Counted from the stretch's first letter, positions 8,204-16,465 are shown. The stretch is DNA of 57,697 nucleotides from CAYNEO01 sp964396245 (GCA_964396245.1 CAYNEO010000021.1:1-57697), one strand, 5' to 3'. The notes: a model not told the origin generated them from the letters alone. Translations and numbers: made by a program.

Positions 8204-8242
8204 AGCCGCAGTCGTGATCGTTCATCTGACGGGCAGCACAAC

Positions 8243-8280
8243 ATGAAACGGCGCGATCATATGACCGCGCCGTTGTTCAT
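8243..8280. terminator. Hairpin between converging genes, probable bidirectional terminator
   Basis: A nine-base perfect stem (AACGGCGCG at 8247-8255 with CGCGCCGTT at 8266-8274) is extended by ATGA/TTCAT flanks. It lies between the stop at 8203 (plus) and the ferredoxin stop at 8298 (minus). No long T run is present on either side, so efficiency is uncertain. Confidence 0.55.
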
Positions 8281-8297
8281 ATCCGACAGAATTGATT

Positions 8298-8498
8298 CTA
8301 TTCTTCGTCGTCTTCGGTAATGTAAATACAGCTTTCCGGGCAGCTGTCGGCCGCATCCTGACATGCTTCCTGCACGTCTTCCGGCACCGGATTGACGAGT
8401 ACCTTGGCCTTGTCGCCGTCGAGTTCAAATACCTCGGGGCAGAGGTCGACACAAATAGCGTCGCCTGTACACAGTTCCTGGTCGACTTTGACCTTCAT
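8298..8498 (-). CDS. Single-cluster ferredoxin with Asp in place of a cluster cysteine
   Basis: 66-residue soluble electron carrier. C10-x2-D13-x2-C16-x3-C20-P and the later C46, C53 and C57 reproduce the layout of Pyrococcus furiosus ferredoxin (CIGDAIC...LCP). There the Asp replaces a cysteine ligand of the 4Fe-4S cluster and two non-ligand cysteines form a disulfide. By analogy the ligands here are C10, D13, C16 and C53, and C20-C46 is the disulfide pair. The acidic tail TEDDEE is typical. The start is certain: AAGGAGG lies 10 bases before the ATG. A TATAAA at 8569-8574 (minus strand) may be its -10 element. No redox partner gene is adjacent. Confidence 0.92.
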   Translation of the reverse strand: MKVKVDQELCTGDAICVDLCPEVFELDGDKAKVLVNPVPEDVQEACQDAADSCPESCIYITEDDEE

Positions 8499-8757
8499 TA
8501 TCTAAGACCTCCTTATCGGTTTCACTCATTTCAACGTCAGGCAAATAGCCCGCCGCCGTACTTCCACTTTTATACCGATTCATACGATAAGTTCCGGCCT
8601 AATCGCAAAGTGAAATACTCATCGACATGGTCGGCTGGTTTCTTAAATCAACGATCTGAAGCGGCCGATGTTCCGGCCGGAGCGAACAGGCTTACTTATT
8701 CGGGTGCAAGAAATTAGCGGGTGTTCAGGATATCGGGGCGAGGCCGATCTATATGAT

Positions 8758-9168
8758 ATGGGTCTTTTTTCTGCCAATGATCGACCTCAAGCCGACATTC
8801 AGACCCGCCGGGGCCATTACCTAGGCACGGAAATCGGCGAAGTCTGGTATCGTCGGTACCGCGAGGACGGATTTTTCGCCCGGGGAAACGGTGAATATTA
8901 CCTGACGCCGGATGCGCTTCATTTCCGTCGTTACCTGACTAAACAGGAACTGGTTATTCCTTTCGATCAGGTTACCGAGATAAAACTCGGTAAGTGGCAT
9001 TCCGGTCAGTGGGCGGCTTTTCGAACGGTACTCAAAATTGTCTGGAAACGGGGTGACCTCGTGCTGAGCAGCGGGTTCATTCTATCGCGCACCGAAATGG
9101 AAACACAGGCGCTCAAGACGCAGCTCTCGGATCTGGCCGCTTCCGCCCGCAGGGTGAATGTCCATTAG
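8758..9168 (+). CDS. PH-like domain protein of unknown function
   Basis: About 136 residues from the ATG at 8758; the frame is open back to 8668, but the first 30 residues of that version look non-coding. The body alternates beta-strands (GNGEYYLTPDALHFRRY, ELVIPFDQVTEIKLGKW, LKIVWKRGDLVLSSGF) and ends in one amphipathic helix (TEMETQALKTQLSDLAASA). This is the layout of bacterial PH-like/GRAM-like domains that convert a signal or ligand into protein-protein contact. No export signal is seen. It stands alone on the plus strand with weak start signals. The family assignment rests on strand pattern only. Confidence 0.55.
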   Translation: MGLFSANDRPQADIQTRRGHYLGTEIGEVWYRRYREDGFFARGNGEYYLTPDALHFRRYLTKQELVIPFDQVTEIKLGKWHSGQWAAFRTVLKIVWKRGDLVLSSGFILSRTEMETQALKTQLSDLAASARRVNVH

Positions 9169-9268
9169 TACTTGCACTAAAGGGTGGTCGCTGGTTATCT
9201 TCATTTTGTGGTCATTTCAGACTCTGCTTAACTGCCGAAAGTCATAACTCAATTACGGAGGCGCGGCT

Positions 9269-9784
9269 GTGCCGATTCGCGATATCCTGCACCTGGGTAA
9301 CCCGATGCTCTGGGAGAAGAGCGCGCCGGTGTCGGACATAGATTCGGAAGAGACCGGGTTGCTGATCGAGGACCTTCGCGATACCCTGCGGGCGTTTTAT
9401 TACGCCAACGGTTACGGTCGCGGTATCGCGGCACCGCAGATAGGGGTCCTGAAACGGATCGTATGGATTCGGATGCGTCCGGAAGGTTTCTGCGCGGCGC
9501 TGATCAATCCGGAAATTGTCTGGCAGGACACGGCGAGGTATGAACTGTGGGATGACTGCCTGTCGTTTCCCGATCTTCTCGTGCGCGTAACTCGCGCCGT
9601 TGCGGTCAAGGTAAAATATACCGACATCGGCGGTTTTGAACAGGAGCTGCGCGCCGAGGGTGATCTCTCGGAGCTGCTCCAGCACGAGATCGACCATCTC
9701 GATGGAATTCTTTCGATACACCGGGCGGTATCCCCGCAGGCTTTCGCCAGCCGGGAAGAGTGGGAACGGCTGTATTCCGAGTAA
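9269..9784 (+). CDS. def: Peptide deformylase-like metalloenzyme
   Basis: 171 residues. Motif I is GRGIAAPQ (50-57), motif II is WDDCLS (94-99, Cys97) and motif III is HEIDH (139-143). Cys97, His139 and His143 would hold the metal, with Glu140 as catalyst, removing the N-formyl group from nascent proteins. Motif II is normally EGCLS; here both residues before the cysteine are Asp, which is unusual and could alter substrate choice. The insert FYYANGYG before motif I is typical of PDF. The start is GTG, set by GGAG 8 bases upstream; no ATG fits. No fmt gene is adjacent, so it may be a second, specialised deformylase. Confidence 0.8.
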   Translation: MPIRDILHLGNPMLWEKSAPVSDIDSEETGLLIEDLRDTLRAFYYANGYGRGIAAPQIGVLKRIVWIRMRPEGFCAALINPEIVWQDTARYELWDDCLSFPDLLVRVTRAVAVKVKYTDIGGFEQELRAEGDLSELLQHEIDHLDGILSIHRAVSPQAFASREEWERLYSE

Positions 9785-9840
9785 CGTATCTCCCCATAAT
9801 GCCCTGACAACTTGTCCTCGCACCGACTAGACATAAGGAT

Positions 9841-10338
9841 ATGCACATGACAACTCAATCCGAACGACGTGATATGATCGCAAAGATCAGGAAAGTGGCC
9901 GATCAACTCGAGCAGGCCGTTCGGGGCCTGAGCGACGAACAACTCGACACACCGTACGGTGAGGGGAAATGGACGCCGCGTCAGGTCGTGCACCACATGG
10001 CCGATTCACACCTGCACGGTTTCATTCGTTTTAAGGCCATTTTGACCGAGGATCATCCCACCCTGAAGGTATATGATCAGGATGATTGGGCCAATACGCC
10101 GGACGCCAACATGGCTCCGCCCGCCGATTCAATTGCCATTGTCCGCGGGCTGCACGAGCGGTGGTGTTTCCTCATGGAGCATCTTTCTGAAGGGGAGTGG
10201 GGACGAAAGGGATTTCATCCGGAGCGGGGGGAAGTATCTCTGGATAATCTGCTGAAAATCTATGTCAATCACGGCGCCAACCACGCCGGCCAGATTCTCG
10301 GCCTGCGGAAAGCCAGGGGTTGGCAGGTTCCTGACTGA
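9841..10338 (+). CDS. bstA: DinB/YfiT-type putative bacillithiol S-transferase
   Basis: 165 residues of the DinB four-helix fold. It is close to B. subtilis YfiT/BstA: LDTPYGEGKWTPRQVVHHMADSH (written here as the motif around residues 35-57), TEDHPTLK, and NHGANHAGQI near the C-terminus. The metal site should be His51 or His52 plus His144 and His148. BstA proteins are thought to conjugate bacillithiol to electrophiles. The complete bacillithiol pathway at 53680-57205 makes that function plausible here. The start has AAGGAT just upstream, with ATG codons at 9841 and 9847 both usable. It follows the deformylase by 56 bases. Confidence 0.75.
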   Translation: MHMTTQSERRDMIAKIRKVADQLEQAVRGLSDEQLDTPYGEGKWTPRQVVHHMADSHLHGFIRFKAILTEDHPTLKVYDQDDWANTPDANMAPPADSIAIVRGLHERWCFLMEHLSEGEWGRKGFHPERGEVSLDNLLKIYVNHGANHAGQILGLRKARGWQVPD

Positions 10339-10366
10339 CAAACGGCGGGGGGCGGCGAATTAAATA

Positions 10367-10394
10367 TTGACAAAATTGACTATCGGGATATTTT
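10367..10394 (+). promoter_or_regulatory. Probable promoter of the membrane-protein gene at 10484
   Basis: TTGACA (10367-10372), 16 bases, TATTTT (10389-10394). A good -35 and the same -10 hexamer as the promoter at 45288. The leader would be about 80 bases. Confidence 0.5.
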
Positions 10395-10483
10395 TTGTAT
10401 GGGAAGGGGGCGGTCCGACACCGATGTTTTCTTCAGCAGAACGGGCAATACACGCAAGTTTCTCTATAGATGCGAGGTAACCT

Positions 10484-10891
10484 ATGGTTATGTCCCGCAA
10501 TTTGAAGGCTTTTCTGGTTCCTTTCCTGGTCGGAGTTCTAATAGCGATCATCGCCGCGATATTACTGGTCGTCCATGGTCCCTTCATGGCCTATGCGATA
10601 GCGGCCGTTTGTGTCGGATTTGCGTCGGTGATAGTCGGCAGTCAGTTACCGCGCGATATTGCCTATGCAGGGTGGTGGATGAACATCCCCATCTGGGTGC
10701 CGTTCGTTCCGGCGACAATCCTCATGGCCGGAACCAACACTGCCCGGGAAGTCTGGTTCATGTGGACCCTGCCGCTATTCACGGTGGGACTCGCTTACCT
10801 CGGGTTGTTCCTTGGCGCACGACTGGTTCGCGGCAGGAGCGGTTCGCTTCCGGGCGGCGACGAGAACGGGGCAGTCGCGGCGGCAGAGTAA
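10484..10891 (+). CDS. Small polytopic membrane protein of unknown function
   Basis: 135 residues with four predicted transmembrane helices: LVPFLVGVLIAIIAAILLVV, YAIAAVCVGFASVIVG, a proline-broken WVPFVPATILMAG, and TLPLFTVGLAYLGLFLGARL. A short charged, probably cytoplasmic tail follows (GGDENGAVAAAE). No family motif is visible. It has its own probable promoter (10367) and converges on the minus-strand gene ending at 10914, only 22 bases away. Two start codons (10484 and 10490) are possible; GAGG lies about 7 bases before the first ATG in the area. Confidence 0.7.
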   Translation: MVMSRNLKAFLVPFLVGVLIAIIAAILLVVHGPFMAYAIAAVCVGFASVIVGSQLPRDIAYAGWWMNIPIWVPFVPATILMAGTNTAREVWFMWTLPLFTVGLAYLGLFLGARLVRGRSGSLPGGDENGAVAAAE

Positions 10892-10913
10892 GCGGCGAGC
10901 GATTTCACGACCA

Positions 10914-12194
10914 TTATAGTTTGGTCTTAAGGACAAATACGCGTCCGAGCTGGCGATGCTGCGCCGGCGTATAGTAGCCTTCCGGAATTCCGTCGGGAAT
11001 CGGTCCTATCCCGACATAGTACAGTGAGTCGTTGACAATAGCCCCGGTAAAAGCCTCGACTACATCCGGATTTCCCCTCTCCAGAATTTTCGCGCTGTCC
11101 ACTGCGGTATAGGTATCATTGAGGAAGAACCGAATAGCCTGCCACGGATCCATGACATTCTGGATAGCCACCAGGGAGTTTTCATAGAAATACAAGCCGT
11201 CGATGCCGGCCAGTGTCAACGTGTCGGGACAGGTGATCCAGTGGTATGTATCGGTAGTCAGATCGACCGCAAGAACCCCGGTCGGGTAGTCGCCGACAAA
11301 CAGCCAGTGATCATCGGGCGTGACAGCTATGCCGTTCGTGCCGTAGGCGACATCGATCGGCACGATCTCTTCCGGGAGAGGGTTCCCCGGCGTGAATTTG
11401 TACACGGAGCTTGCCGTGACGTAAATATCACCCGACTTGACGACGGTCAGGTCGTTGATTCCGAAATCAGGATGGCCACCGGGGAAGGTGTAGATATCCC
11501 TGGTTTCGCCGGTTTCAAGATCGAGCCCGAAAGCGGCTGTGTTTCCGCGTTGTTCATCGGTGTAGCCCTTCTGCCAGTTGGAGGCTGTTCCGACAACCCA
11601 TAAGCGGTTGCGAATCGTGTCGACAGTCATGCCGAAGGCACCGACCGGACCGTCGTGGTCGAGATGCCCAAACTCGTAGGTGTGACCGAGCGAGTCTACG
11701 GCCATCACGCGGGCATACCGCCCGCTGCCGATAAAGAATCGTTTTGATCGCGGATCATAGGCCATTCCTTCCGGCATAAAATCGTACTGGTCGATGGTGA
11801 ACGCAATCCTGCTTCGGTTGACCGGAGAGAATTTGGAATGCCACATGGCGAGTATCTCCTTGAATTCTTTACGGTCACGCAGGGAGGCGAAATCACCGTC
11901 CTGCGCGGCGCCGAAATCAATGCCCTGTTTTGCCAGTCCCATGAGGACGGCGAGGGCGCTGTCGGGCTGGTCAGTCAAAGCCAGCGCACAGGCAAGGTTG
12001 TAGCGCATGGTCGGGCTTGTCGGGTTCAGTTCAAGAGCCTTCCGGGTGTTTTCGAGGAAACCCCGGTAATCCTGATTCCGGTATGCCGCCATGGCGTTTT
12101 GCCGGTAGGTTCTCTGGTCAGCCTGACGATTCTGTGCCGGCAAGTAAGTAGCGGCAAATAAGAGCAACAGGGTAATTCCGGTAACTATTTTCAT
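10914..12194 (-). CDS. Secreted TPR plus beta-propeller (SMP-30/NHL-like) protein
   Basis: About 426 residues. It has a signal peptide (MKIVTGITLLLLFAATYLPAQ), then one or two TPR-like helical repeats with the NPTSPTMRYNLACALAL pattern (about residues 40-110). A six-bladed-looking propeller follows from about residue 130, with repeated YDPRSKRFFIGSG, GAFGMTVDTIRNRLWVVG, GINDLTVVKSGDIYVTAS and GTNGIAVTPDDHWLFVGD blades. Family relatives include gluconolactonases and plain scaffold proteins, so catalysis cannot be assumed. The frame opens at a GTG (12212), but AGGAGAGAG places the start at the ATG pair 12197/12194. It is downstream of the secreted gene at 12338 and may share its transcript. Confidence 0.72.
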   Translation of the reverse strand: MKIVTGITLLLLFAATYLPAQNRQADQRTYRQNAMAAYRNQDYRGFLENTRKALELNPTSPTMRYNLACALALTDQPDSALAVLMGLAKQGIDFGAAQDGDFASLRDRKEFKEILAMWHSKFSPVNRSRIAFTIDQYDFMPEGMAYDPRSKRFFIGSGRYARVMAVDSLGHTYEFGHLDHDGPVGAFGMTVDTIRNRLWVVGTASNWQKGYTDEQRGNTAAFGLDLETGETRDIYTFPGGHPDFGINDLTVVKSGDIYVTASSVYKFTPGNPLPEEIVPIDVAYGTNGIAVTPDDHWLFVGDYPTGVLAVDLTTDTYHWITCPDTLTLAGIDGLYFYENSLVAIQNVMDPWQAIRFFLNDTYTAVDSAKILERGNPDVVEAFTGAIVNDSLYYVGIGPIPDGIPEGYYTPAQHRQLGRVFVLKTKL

Positions 12195-12337
12195 CATCTC
12201 TCTCCTGGTCACTTCCGCGTCTGAAACGGAGCCATGTGAAGTCTATACGCACGTATCGCGTGCGGGTTCCCTAAGTGACGGATAGAAAATGGAATAGTCC
12301 AACGATATTTCCGGAGAAGCACCGGATGCCCTATCGG

Positions 12338-12814
12338 CTACTCTTCGCGCCCAACGGAGTCGAGCGGTTCGGCTTTGATGGCAGGCATATACTCCACGAA
12401 ATGAACCGGAATGTACCAGAAGCCGGCGTCGTAATCATCCGGATCCTCGGCAATCTTGCAAAGATCGGTCTGTTGTGAAACCAGGGTCGTTTCGGCAAGC
12501 ATGATAGTATTCGGGTCAAAAAAGAATCCGTGCTGGACGGCGGAGTCCTCCATGATCACGCCGCCGATCCAGTTTATGGTCAGCAGGCAATTGGAGGTTT
12601 CGGTCCAGTCAATCTGGCAGATGATATCGCAGACCGTGGAGCTATCGGTGACAAGGATCCATTCGTTCATGCCGCAGTCGTTTTCAACGAGTACTTCGAT
12701 CGGGTTGCCATCGCACAAAGGCGGCGACTCATCCGGGGTTTGAGAAAGCACATTCAGTGACAATAAGCTTATGCCGAGGAGGACGGCGGCTGAAAGGAGT
12801 CGGTTTTTGCGCAC
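12338..12814 (-). CDS. Secreted cysteine-rich protein of unknown function
   Basis: 158 residues with a signal peptide (MRKNRLLSAAVLLGISLLSL, cleavage near SQ-TPD). The mature protein is acidic, with six cysteines (34, 47, 62, 66, 76, 119) that could make three disulfides, and an IDWTETSNCLLTINWIGG core suggestive of beta-strands. I know no matching family. The gene is 143 bases upstream of the TPR-propeller gene on the same strand. The 218 bases above it, shared with the divergent asparaginase gene, contain no promoter I can defend for this strand. Confidence 0.65.
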   Translation of the reverse strand: MRKNRLLSAAVLLGISLLSLNVLSQTPDESPPLCDGNPIEVLVENDCGMNEWILVTDSSTVCDIICQIDWTETSNCLLTINWIGGVIMEDSAVQHGFFFDPNTIMLAETTLVSQQTDLCKIAEDPDDYDAGFWYIPVHFVEYMPAIKAEPLDSVGREE

Positions 12815-13032
12815 GCTGAGGTCCCGCTTTCGTTTCGAGATAGATTTGTTAGTCCTTCAACCGCTCCGGGGGCGCCCCGGTTCCATACAACCCGCCGGAT
12901 GTTCACCTGCAAAAACCGCTGGTGTCCTGAACGGTTTTATGTAGATTGTCAGCACAGACGGCGGCCACAAGAGCCATGCGGCAAAGTCGGTCGGCAGATC
13001 GAATCATACTTGAAGGATAATGCGGAAACGTA

Positions 13033-14052
13033 ATGACATCACCCGTTGAGACAGGCGCAATCGTATACCGGGGAGACGGTATTGAGGCCGTTCACAAGGC
13101 CGGCGTGGCCGTGGTGAACGCTGACGGTACGCTTATCTATTCGCTGGGCGATCCCACGGAGATGTTCATGGCCCGTTCATCCGTCAAGCCGTTTCAGGCA
13201 ATTCCGTTGGTTATGACGGGCGGAGCCGACAGGTATCATTTTTCCAGCAAGCAGCTGGCTGTCACCTGTGCCTCCCATAACGGAAGCGACGAACATCGGG
13301 AGCTTGTGATGTCGAACCTGAAAGCGGCGGGGAATCAGCCGTCGGATCTTCAGTGCGGCGCTCACTGGCCGCTGGGCATGAAGGAACGAAGTGAATATCC
13401 ATACCACGAAGAAGATAAGGACCCGGTGCGCCACAATTGTTCGGGAAAGCACTCCGGCTTTCTCGCGCTTTCCCGTCATCTTGGAGAGGATGTCGCCGAC
13501 TACCTGAACCCGGCCGGCAAGGTGCAGACAATGGTGAAGGAGGCGGTCGCTGCGATGTGTGAATTTCCGGCAAGCCGGATTCCGGTCGGTGTCGACGGTT
13601 GCAGCGCGCCGAATTTTGGGCTGCCGCTGGTCAATCTTGCCCTGGGGTTCAAGAAACTTGCGGCCGGAGAGGCGCGCGACCCGGAGATGGCGAAGGCGGT
13701 GAAACGACTTCGCGACGCCATGCTGGAGTATCCGAAGATGATCTCCGGAGAGGGACGGATGGATTACGATATTGCCCGCTCATTCCCGGGACGGCTGGTG
13801 TGCAAGATCGGGGCGGAAGCTGTAGAGGGTATCGGGCTGGTCGACCCGCCGATGGGTATTGCGGTCAAGATTCTCGACGGCGGGGAACGGGCGCTGGGTC
13901 CGGTAATCCTTGAAGTTTTGAAGCAAATTGGTTTTATTACGGGTACGGATGGTTATCCATATCTGAAGCGGCACGAGCGGCCGGAGGTAAGGAACAACCG
14001 GAATCTGCTGACCGGCCACGTGACAGCTTCGTTCAGGCTCCAGAAACTGTGA
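13033..14052 (+). CDS. L-asparaginase, Rhizobium etli ReAV-type (Asparaginase_II family)
   Basis: 339 residues, cytoplasmic; hydrolyses asparagine to aspartate and ammonia. It belongs to the serine-beta-lactamase-like asparaginase family (Pfam PF06089), unrelated to EcAII. Landmarks are ARSSVKPFQ (Ser49 and Lys52), the CASHNGS motif (Ser81), HNCSGKHSGFL (Cys136, Lys139) and DGCSAPNF (Cys191). Allowing a one- or two-residue shift, these match the two Ser-Lys pairs and the Cys-Lys-Cys zinc site reported for the R. etli enzyme. The start is the ATG at 13033, with AAGGATAAT about 13 bases upstream. It precedes tryptophanase by 145 bases, forming a small amino-acid catabolic set. Confidence 0.9.
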   Translation: MTSPVETGAIVYRGDGIEAVHKAGVAVVNADGTLIYSLGDPTEMFMARSSVKPFQAIPLVMTGGADRYHFSSKQLAVTCASHNGSDEHRELVMSNLKAAGNQPSDLQCGAHWPLGMKERSEYPYHEEDKDPVRHNCSGKHSGFLALSRHLGEDVADYLNPAGKVQTMVKEAVAAMCEFPASRIPVGVDGCSAPNFGLPLVNLALGFKKLAAGEARDPEMAKAVKRLRDAMLEYPKMISGEGRMDYDIARSFPGRLVCKIGAEAVEGIGLVDPPMGIAVKILDGGERALGPVILEVLKQIGFITGTDGYPYLKRHERPEVRNNRNLLTGHVTASFRLQKL

Positions 14053-14197
14053 TGAGAATGTATCAAAATCGATTTTCCGTCGAACACCTCGATCTTGACT
14101 TCCACCGCCTTCGAATCAAGGACGCTCCCTAGGTCCGCCTTTCACTGATTGGTGTGCGCTGTTTGTTCGCGATTTCTAAACAAGTGAAAGGTGAGAA

Positions 14198-15601
14198 ATG
14201 AAACATCCACGTCAACCCGCCGAGCCATATCGAATCAAGTCGGTCGAGGCCATACGCCTGCCGGACCGCGCCGAGCGGGAAAAGCGCATTGTCGAATGCG
14301 GCTACAATATCTTCAAGCTGGACGCCGAGGAAGTCTATATTGACCTGCTGACAGATTCGGGTACGGGCGCCATGTCCAACCGACAGTGGGCCGCCATGAT
14401 GATGGGGGACGAGTCCTACGCCGGGGCGCGGTCGTTTCGGCGGATGGAAAAGGTTATCCAGGACCTCTTCCACAAGACGAAGGTGGTCCCGGTTCACCAG
14501 GGTCGGGTGGCCGAAAATCTCATGTTCAGCACGCTGATGAAAAAGGGCCAGTATGTGCTGAACAATACGCATTTCGATACTACCCGGGCCAATGTGATGC
14601 ACAAGGGCGGCATCGCGGTCGATTTTCCTTCCACCGCGCTCAAGAGCGACGAACCATTGCCATTCAAAGGCAATATGGATACTGAAAAGCTGGAAGCCTT
14701 TATCAAGGAAAAAGGTGTCGAGAACATTGCCATGGTCATGGTGACGGTGACCAGCAACTCGGTGGGCGGTCAGCCGGTGTCGATGGCCAATATCCGCGAG
14801 GTATCAGAAATTGCCCATCGTTTCGGGATTCCGTTCTATTACGACGCTGCGCGCTTTGCCGAGAACGCCTACTTCATCAAACGCGATGAGCCGGGTTATG
14901 CCGACAAGTCGGTGAGAGAGATTGCCGAGGAGATGTTCGAACTTGCCGACGGTGCGATGATGTCGGCCAAGAAGGACGGCCTGGCTAATATGGGCGGTTT
15001 CATTGCGCTGAATGACGAAGAGCTTTATGCCCGTCTGGTGGAACTGCTTATCGTCATCGAGGGCTTCCCGACCTACGGCGGCATGTCCGGTCATGACATG
15101 GAAGCGCTGGCATCGGGTCTCGAGGAAGTGACCGAATTCGATTACCTCGACTACCGGGTGAAGCAGGTCGCGTACCTCGGCGATATTATCAAGGCAGCCG
15201 GGATGCAGATTATCGAACCGAGCGGCGGTCATGCGATATTTGTCGACGCCGGCAGGTTGCTCACTCATATTCCGCCGGAGCAGTTTCCGGGACAGTCGCT
15301 TTCGCTGGAGTTTTATCTCGAAGGCGGCGTGAGGGTGGTCGAAATTGGTTCGCTGATGTTCGGCGGAAAAGATCCCGAGACCGGGAAGTTTAGTCCTGCT
15401 CCGAAGGAGTTGGTCCGGATGGCGATTCCCCGACGAGTGTATACGAACTCCCATCTGGATTATGTCGGCGACGTTGCCGAGCGAATTGCCGCCCGCAAGG
15501 GACAATTGCCCGGCTACAGGATTGTCAAGGAGCCGCAGTATCTCCGGCATTTCACGGCCGAGCTGGCGGTGGTAAAGACAACCGAGAAGGTCAAATCCTG
15601 A
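14198..15601 (+). CDS. tnaA: Tryptophanase (tryptophan indole-lyase)
   Basis: 467 residues, PLP-dependent beta-eliminating lyase giving indole, pyruvate and ammonia from tryptophan. The PLP lysine lies in MSAKKDG (Lys258 or Lys259, equivalent to E. coli Lys270). YYDAARFAENA and the glycine-rich YGGMSGHDME are also family-typical. The choice against tyrosine phenol-lyase rests on two places: VVEIGS, where phenol-lyases carry MERG with a phenol-binding Arg, and LRHFTA with His451, where phenol-lyases have LRFFTA. Both read as tryptophanase. GAAAGGTGAG precedes the ATG. No tnaB permease follows; the next gene is a lipoprotein 4 bases away. A 26-codon frame upstream is discussed in the findings. 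Confidence 0.93.
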   Translation: MKHPRQPAEPYRIKSVEAIRLPDRAEREKRIVECGYNIFKLDAEEVYIDLLTDSGTGAMSNRQWAAMMMGDESYAGARSFRRMEKVIQDLFHKTKVVPVHQGRVAENLMFSTLMKKGQYVLNNTHFDTTRANVMHKGGIAVDFPSTALKSDEPLPFKGNMDTEKLEAFIKEKGVENIAMVMVTVTSNSVGGQPVSMANIREVSEIAHRFGIPFYYDAARFAENAYFIKRDEPGYADKSVREIAEEMFELADGAMMSAKKDGLANMGGFIALNDEELYARLVELLIVIEGFPTYGGMSGHDMEALASGLEEVTEFDYLDYRVKQVAYLGDIIKAAGMQIIEPSGGHAIFVDAGRLLTHIPPEQFPGQSLSLEFYLEGGVRVVEIGSLMFGGKDPETGKFSPAPKELVRMAIPRRVYTNSHLDYVGDVAERIAARKGQLPGYRIVKEPQYLRHFTAELAVVKTTEKVKS

Positions 15602-15605
15602 ATCG

Positions 15606-16208
15606 ATGACACATCATTCGCTCAGATCATCTCTTGCGTGCATTCTCCCGGCAATACTGGCGCTGGTTATGACCGGTTGTGTCAACATCCAAACCGGTGC
15701 GGAGACAGAAGAGCAGTTGACTCAATCCACGGAACTTCGCGGCCGTGATTTCCGGGTGACGTGGGTAAACCGGTTCACCGGGATGACGCCGGTCGAGAAG
15801 GGCCAGATGTATAACGATCTGATAGATTCGGTGTCGTCGGTGTATCTGCGTTACGGCTTCAATATTGTCGGAGAGTGGCAAAAAGGGAATGCGGGTCGAG
15901 GCCAGTTAATACCGGACGCCGAGATGCAAAAGGTGGTTGAGGCTTCGGTCCGGACACAGAAACCGATGTTTCAGTCTTACGAAGATGCGCTTGAATACGC
16001 CTACCGGCAACTGGATGAATCGGGGACATACAGCGCGTCAGATATGGAGATTTTCAAGCGACATCTGGACGAGTTGTATCGTATTTATAGTGTAGTCTTC
16101 TACCCGAGCGGCACGGTGGATGATTACGAAATGGCCCTGCGCGACCTGGAATCGAATCAGCGGTCTCTGAGTCAATCAGTGGTCGAGATGCTGGATAGAT
16201 ACCGTTAG
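15606..16208 (+). CDS. Lipoprotein of unknown function
   Basis: 200 residues with a lipoprotein signal (LVMTGC, lipidated Cys25). The mature part is mainly helical and charged: RGRDFRVTWVNRFTGMTPVEKGQMYNDLIDSV (residues about 45-76), then EDALEYAYRQLDESG and MEIFKRHLDELYRIYS, and a C-terminal helix ending SVVEMLDRYR. I recognise no family. It starts 4 bases after tnaA and so may be cotranscribed, although its location in the envelope suggests no direct metabolic link. The next gene begins after a 410-base gap with its own promoter. Confidence 0.75.
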   Translation: MTHHSLRSSLACILPAILALVMTGCVNIQTGAETEEQLTQSTELRGRDFRVTWVNRFTGMTPVEKGQMYNDLIDSVSSVYLRYGFNIVGEWQKGNAGRGQLIPDAEMQKVVEASVRTQKPMFQSYEDALEYAYRQLDESGTYSASDMEIFKRHLDELYRIYSVVFYPSGTVDDYEMALRDLESNQRSLSQSVVEMLDRYR

Positions 16209-16436
16209 GTTCAGGCTGGACTGCGGTTGAATTGGTAAGAAAATTGGCCGGAAATATGAAATCCGGTTCACAAAATTGGGCCTGAGGGAGTCTCTAACAA
16301 AAAGGACACGATTGACCGAGAATTCTATCGGTAGAGATAACCGATTGCGGTATAGAGCAGTATAAGGAATACGCGACACCCTGTTGCGGTCCGGCCGCTA
16401 ATTTGCAGGGCAGTAGGGAGCCCGAAACTAATAGTG

Positions 16437-16465
16437 TTGACTTTCTTTCGGGAACTACATACATT
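16437..16465 (+). promoter_or_regulatory. Probable promoter of the porU surface-protein block
   Basis: TTGACT (16437-16442), 17 bases, TACATT (16460-16465). The predicted 5' leader before porU would be about 147 bases, long enough for RNA-level control. Confidence 0.5.

Noticed and set aside
14198..15601. Tyrosine phenol-lyase as the identity of the PLP lyase
   Set aside because: EIGS and RHFTA replace the phenol-lyase-specific MERG and RFFTA residues, so tryptophanase fits better.
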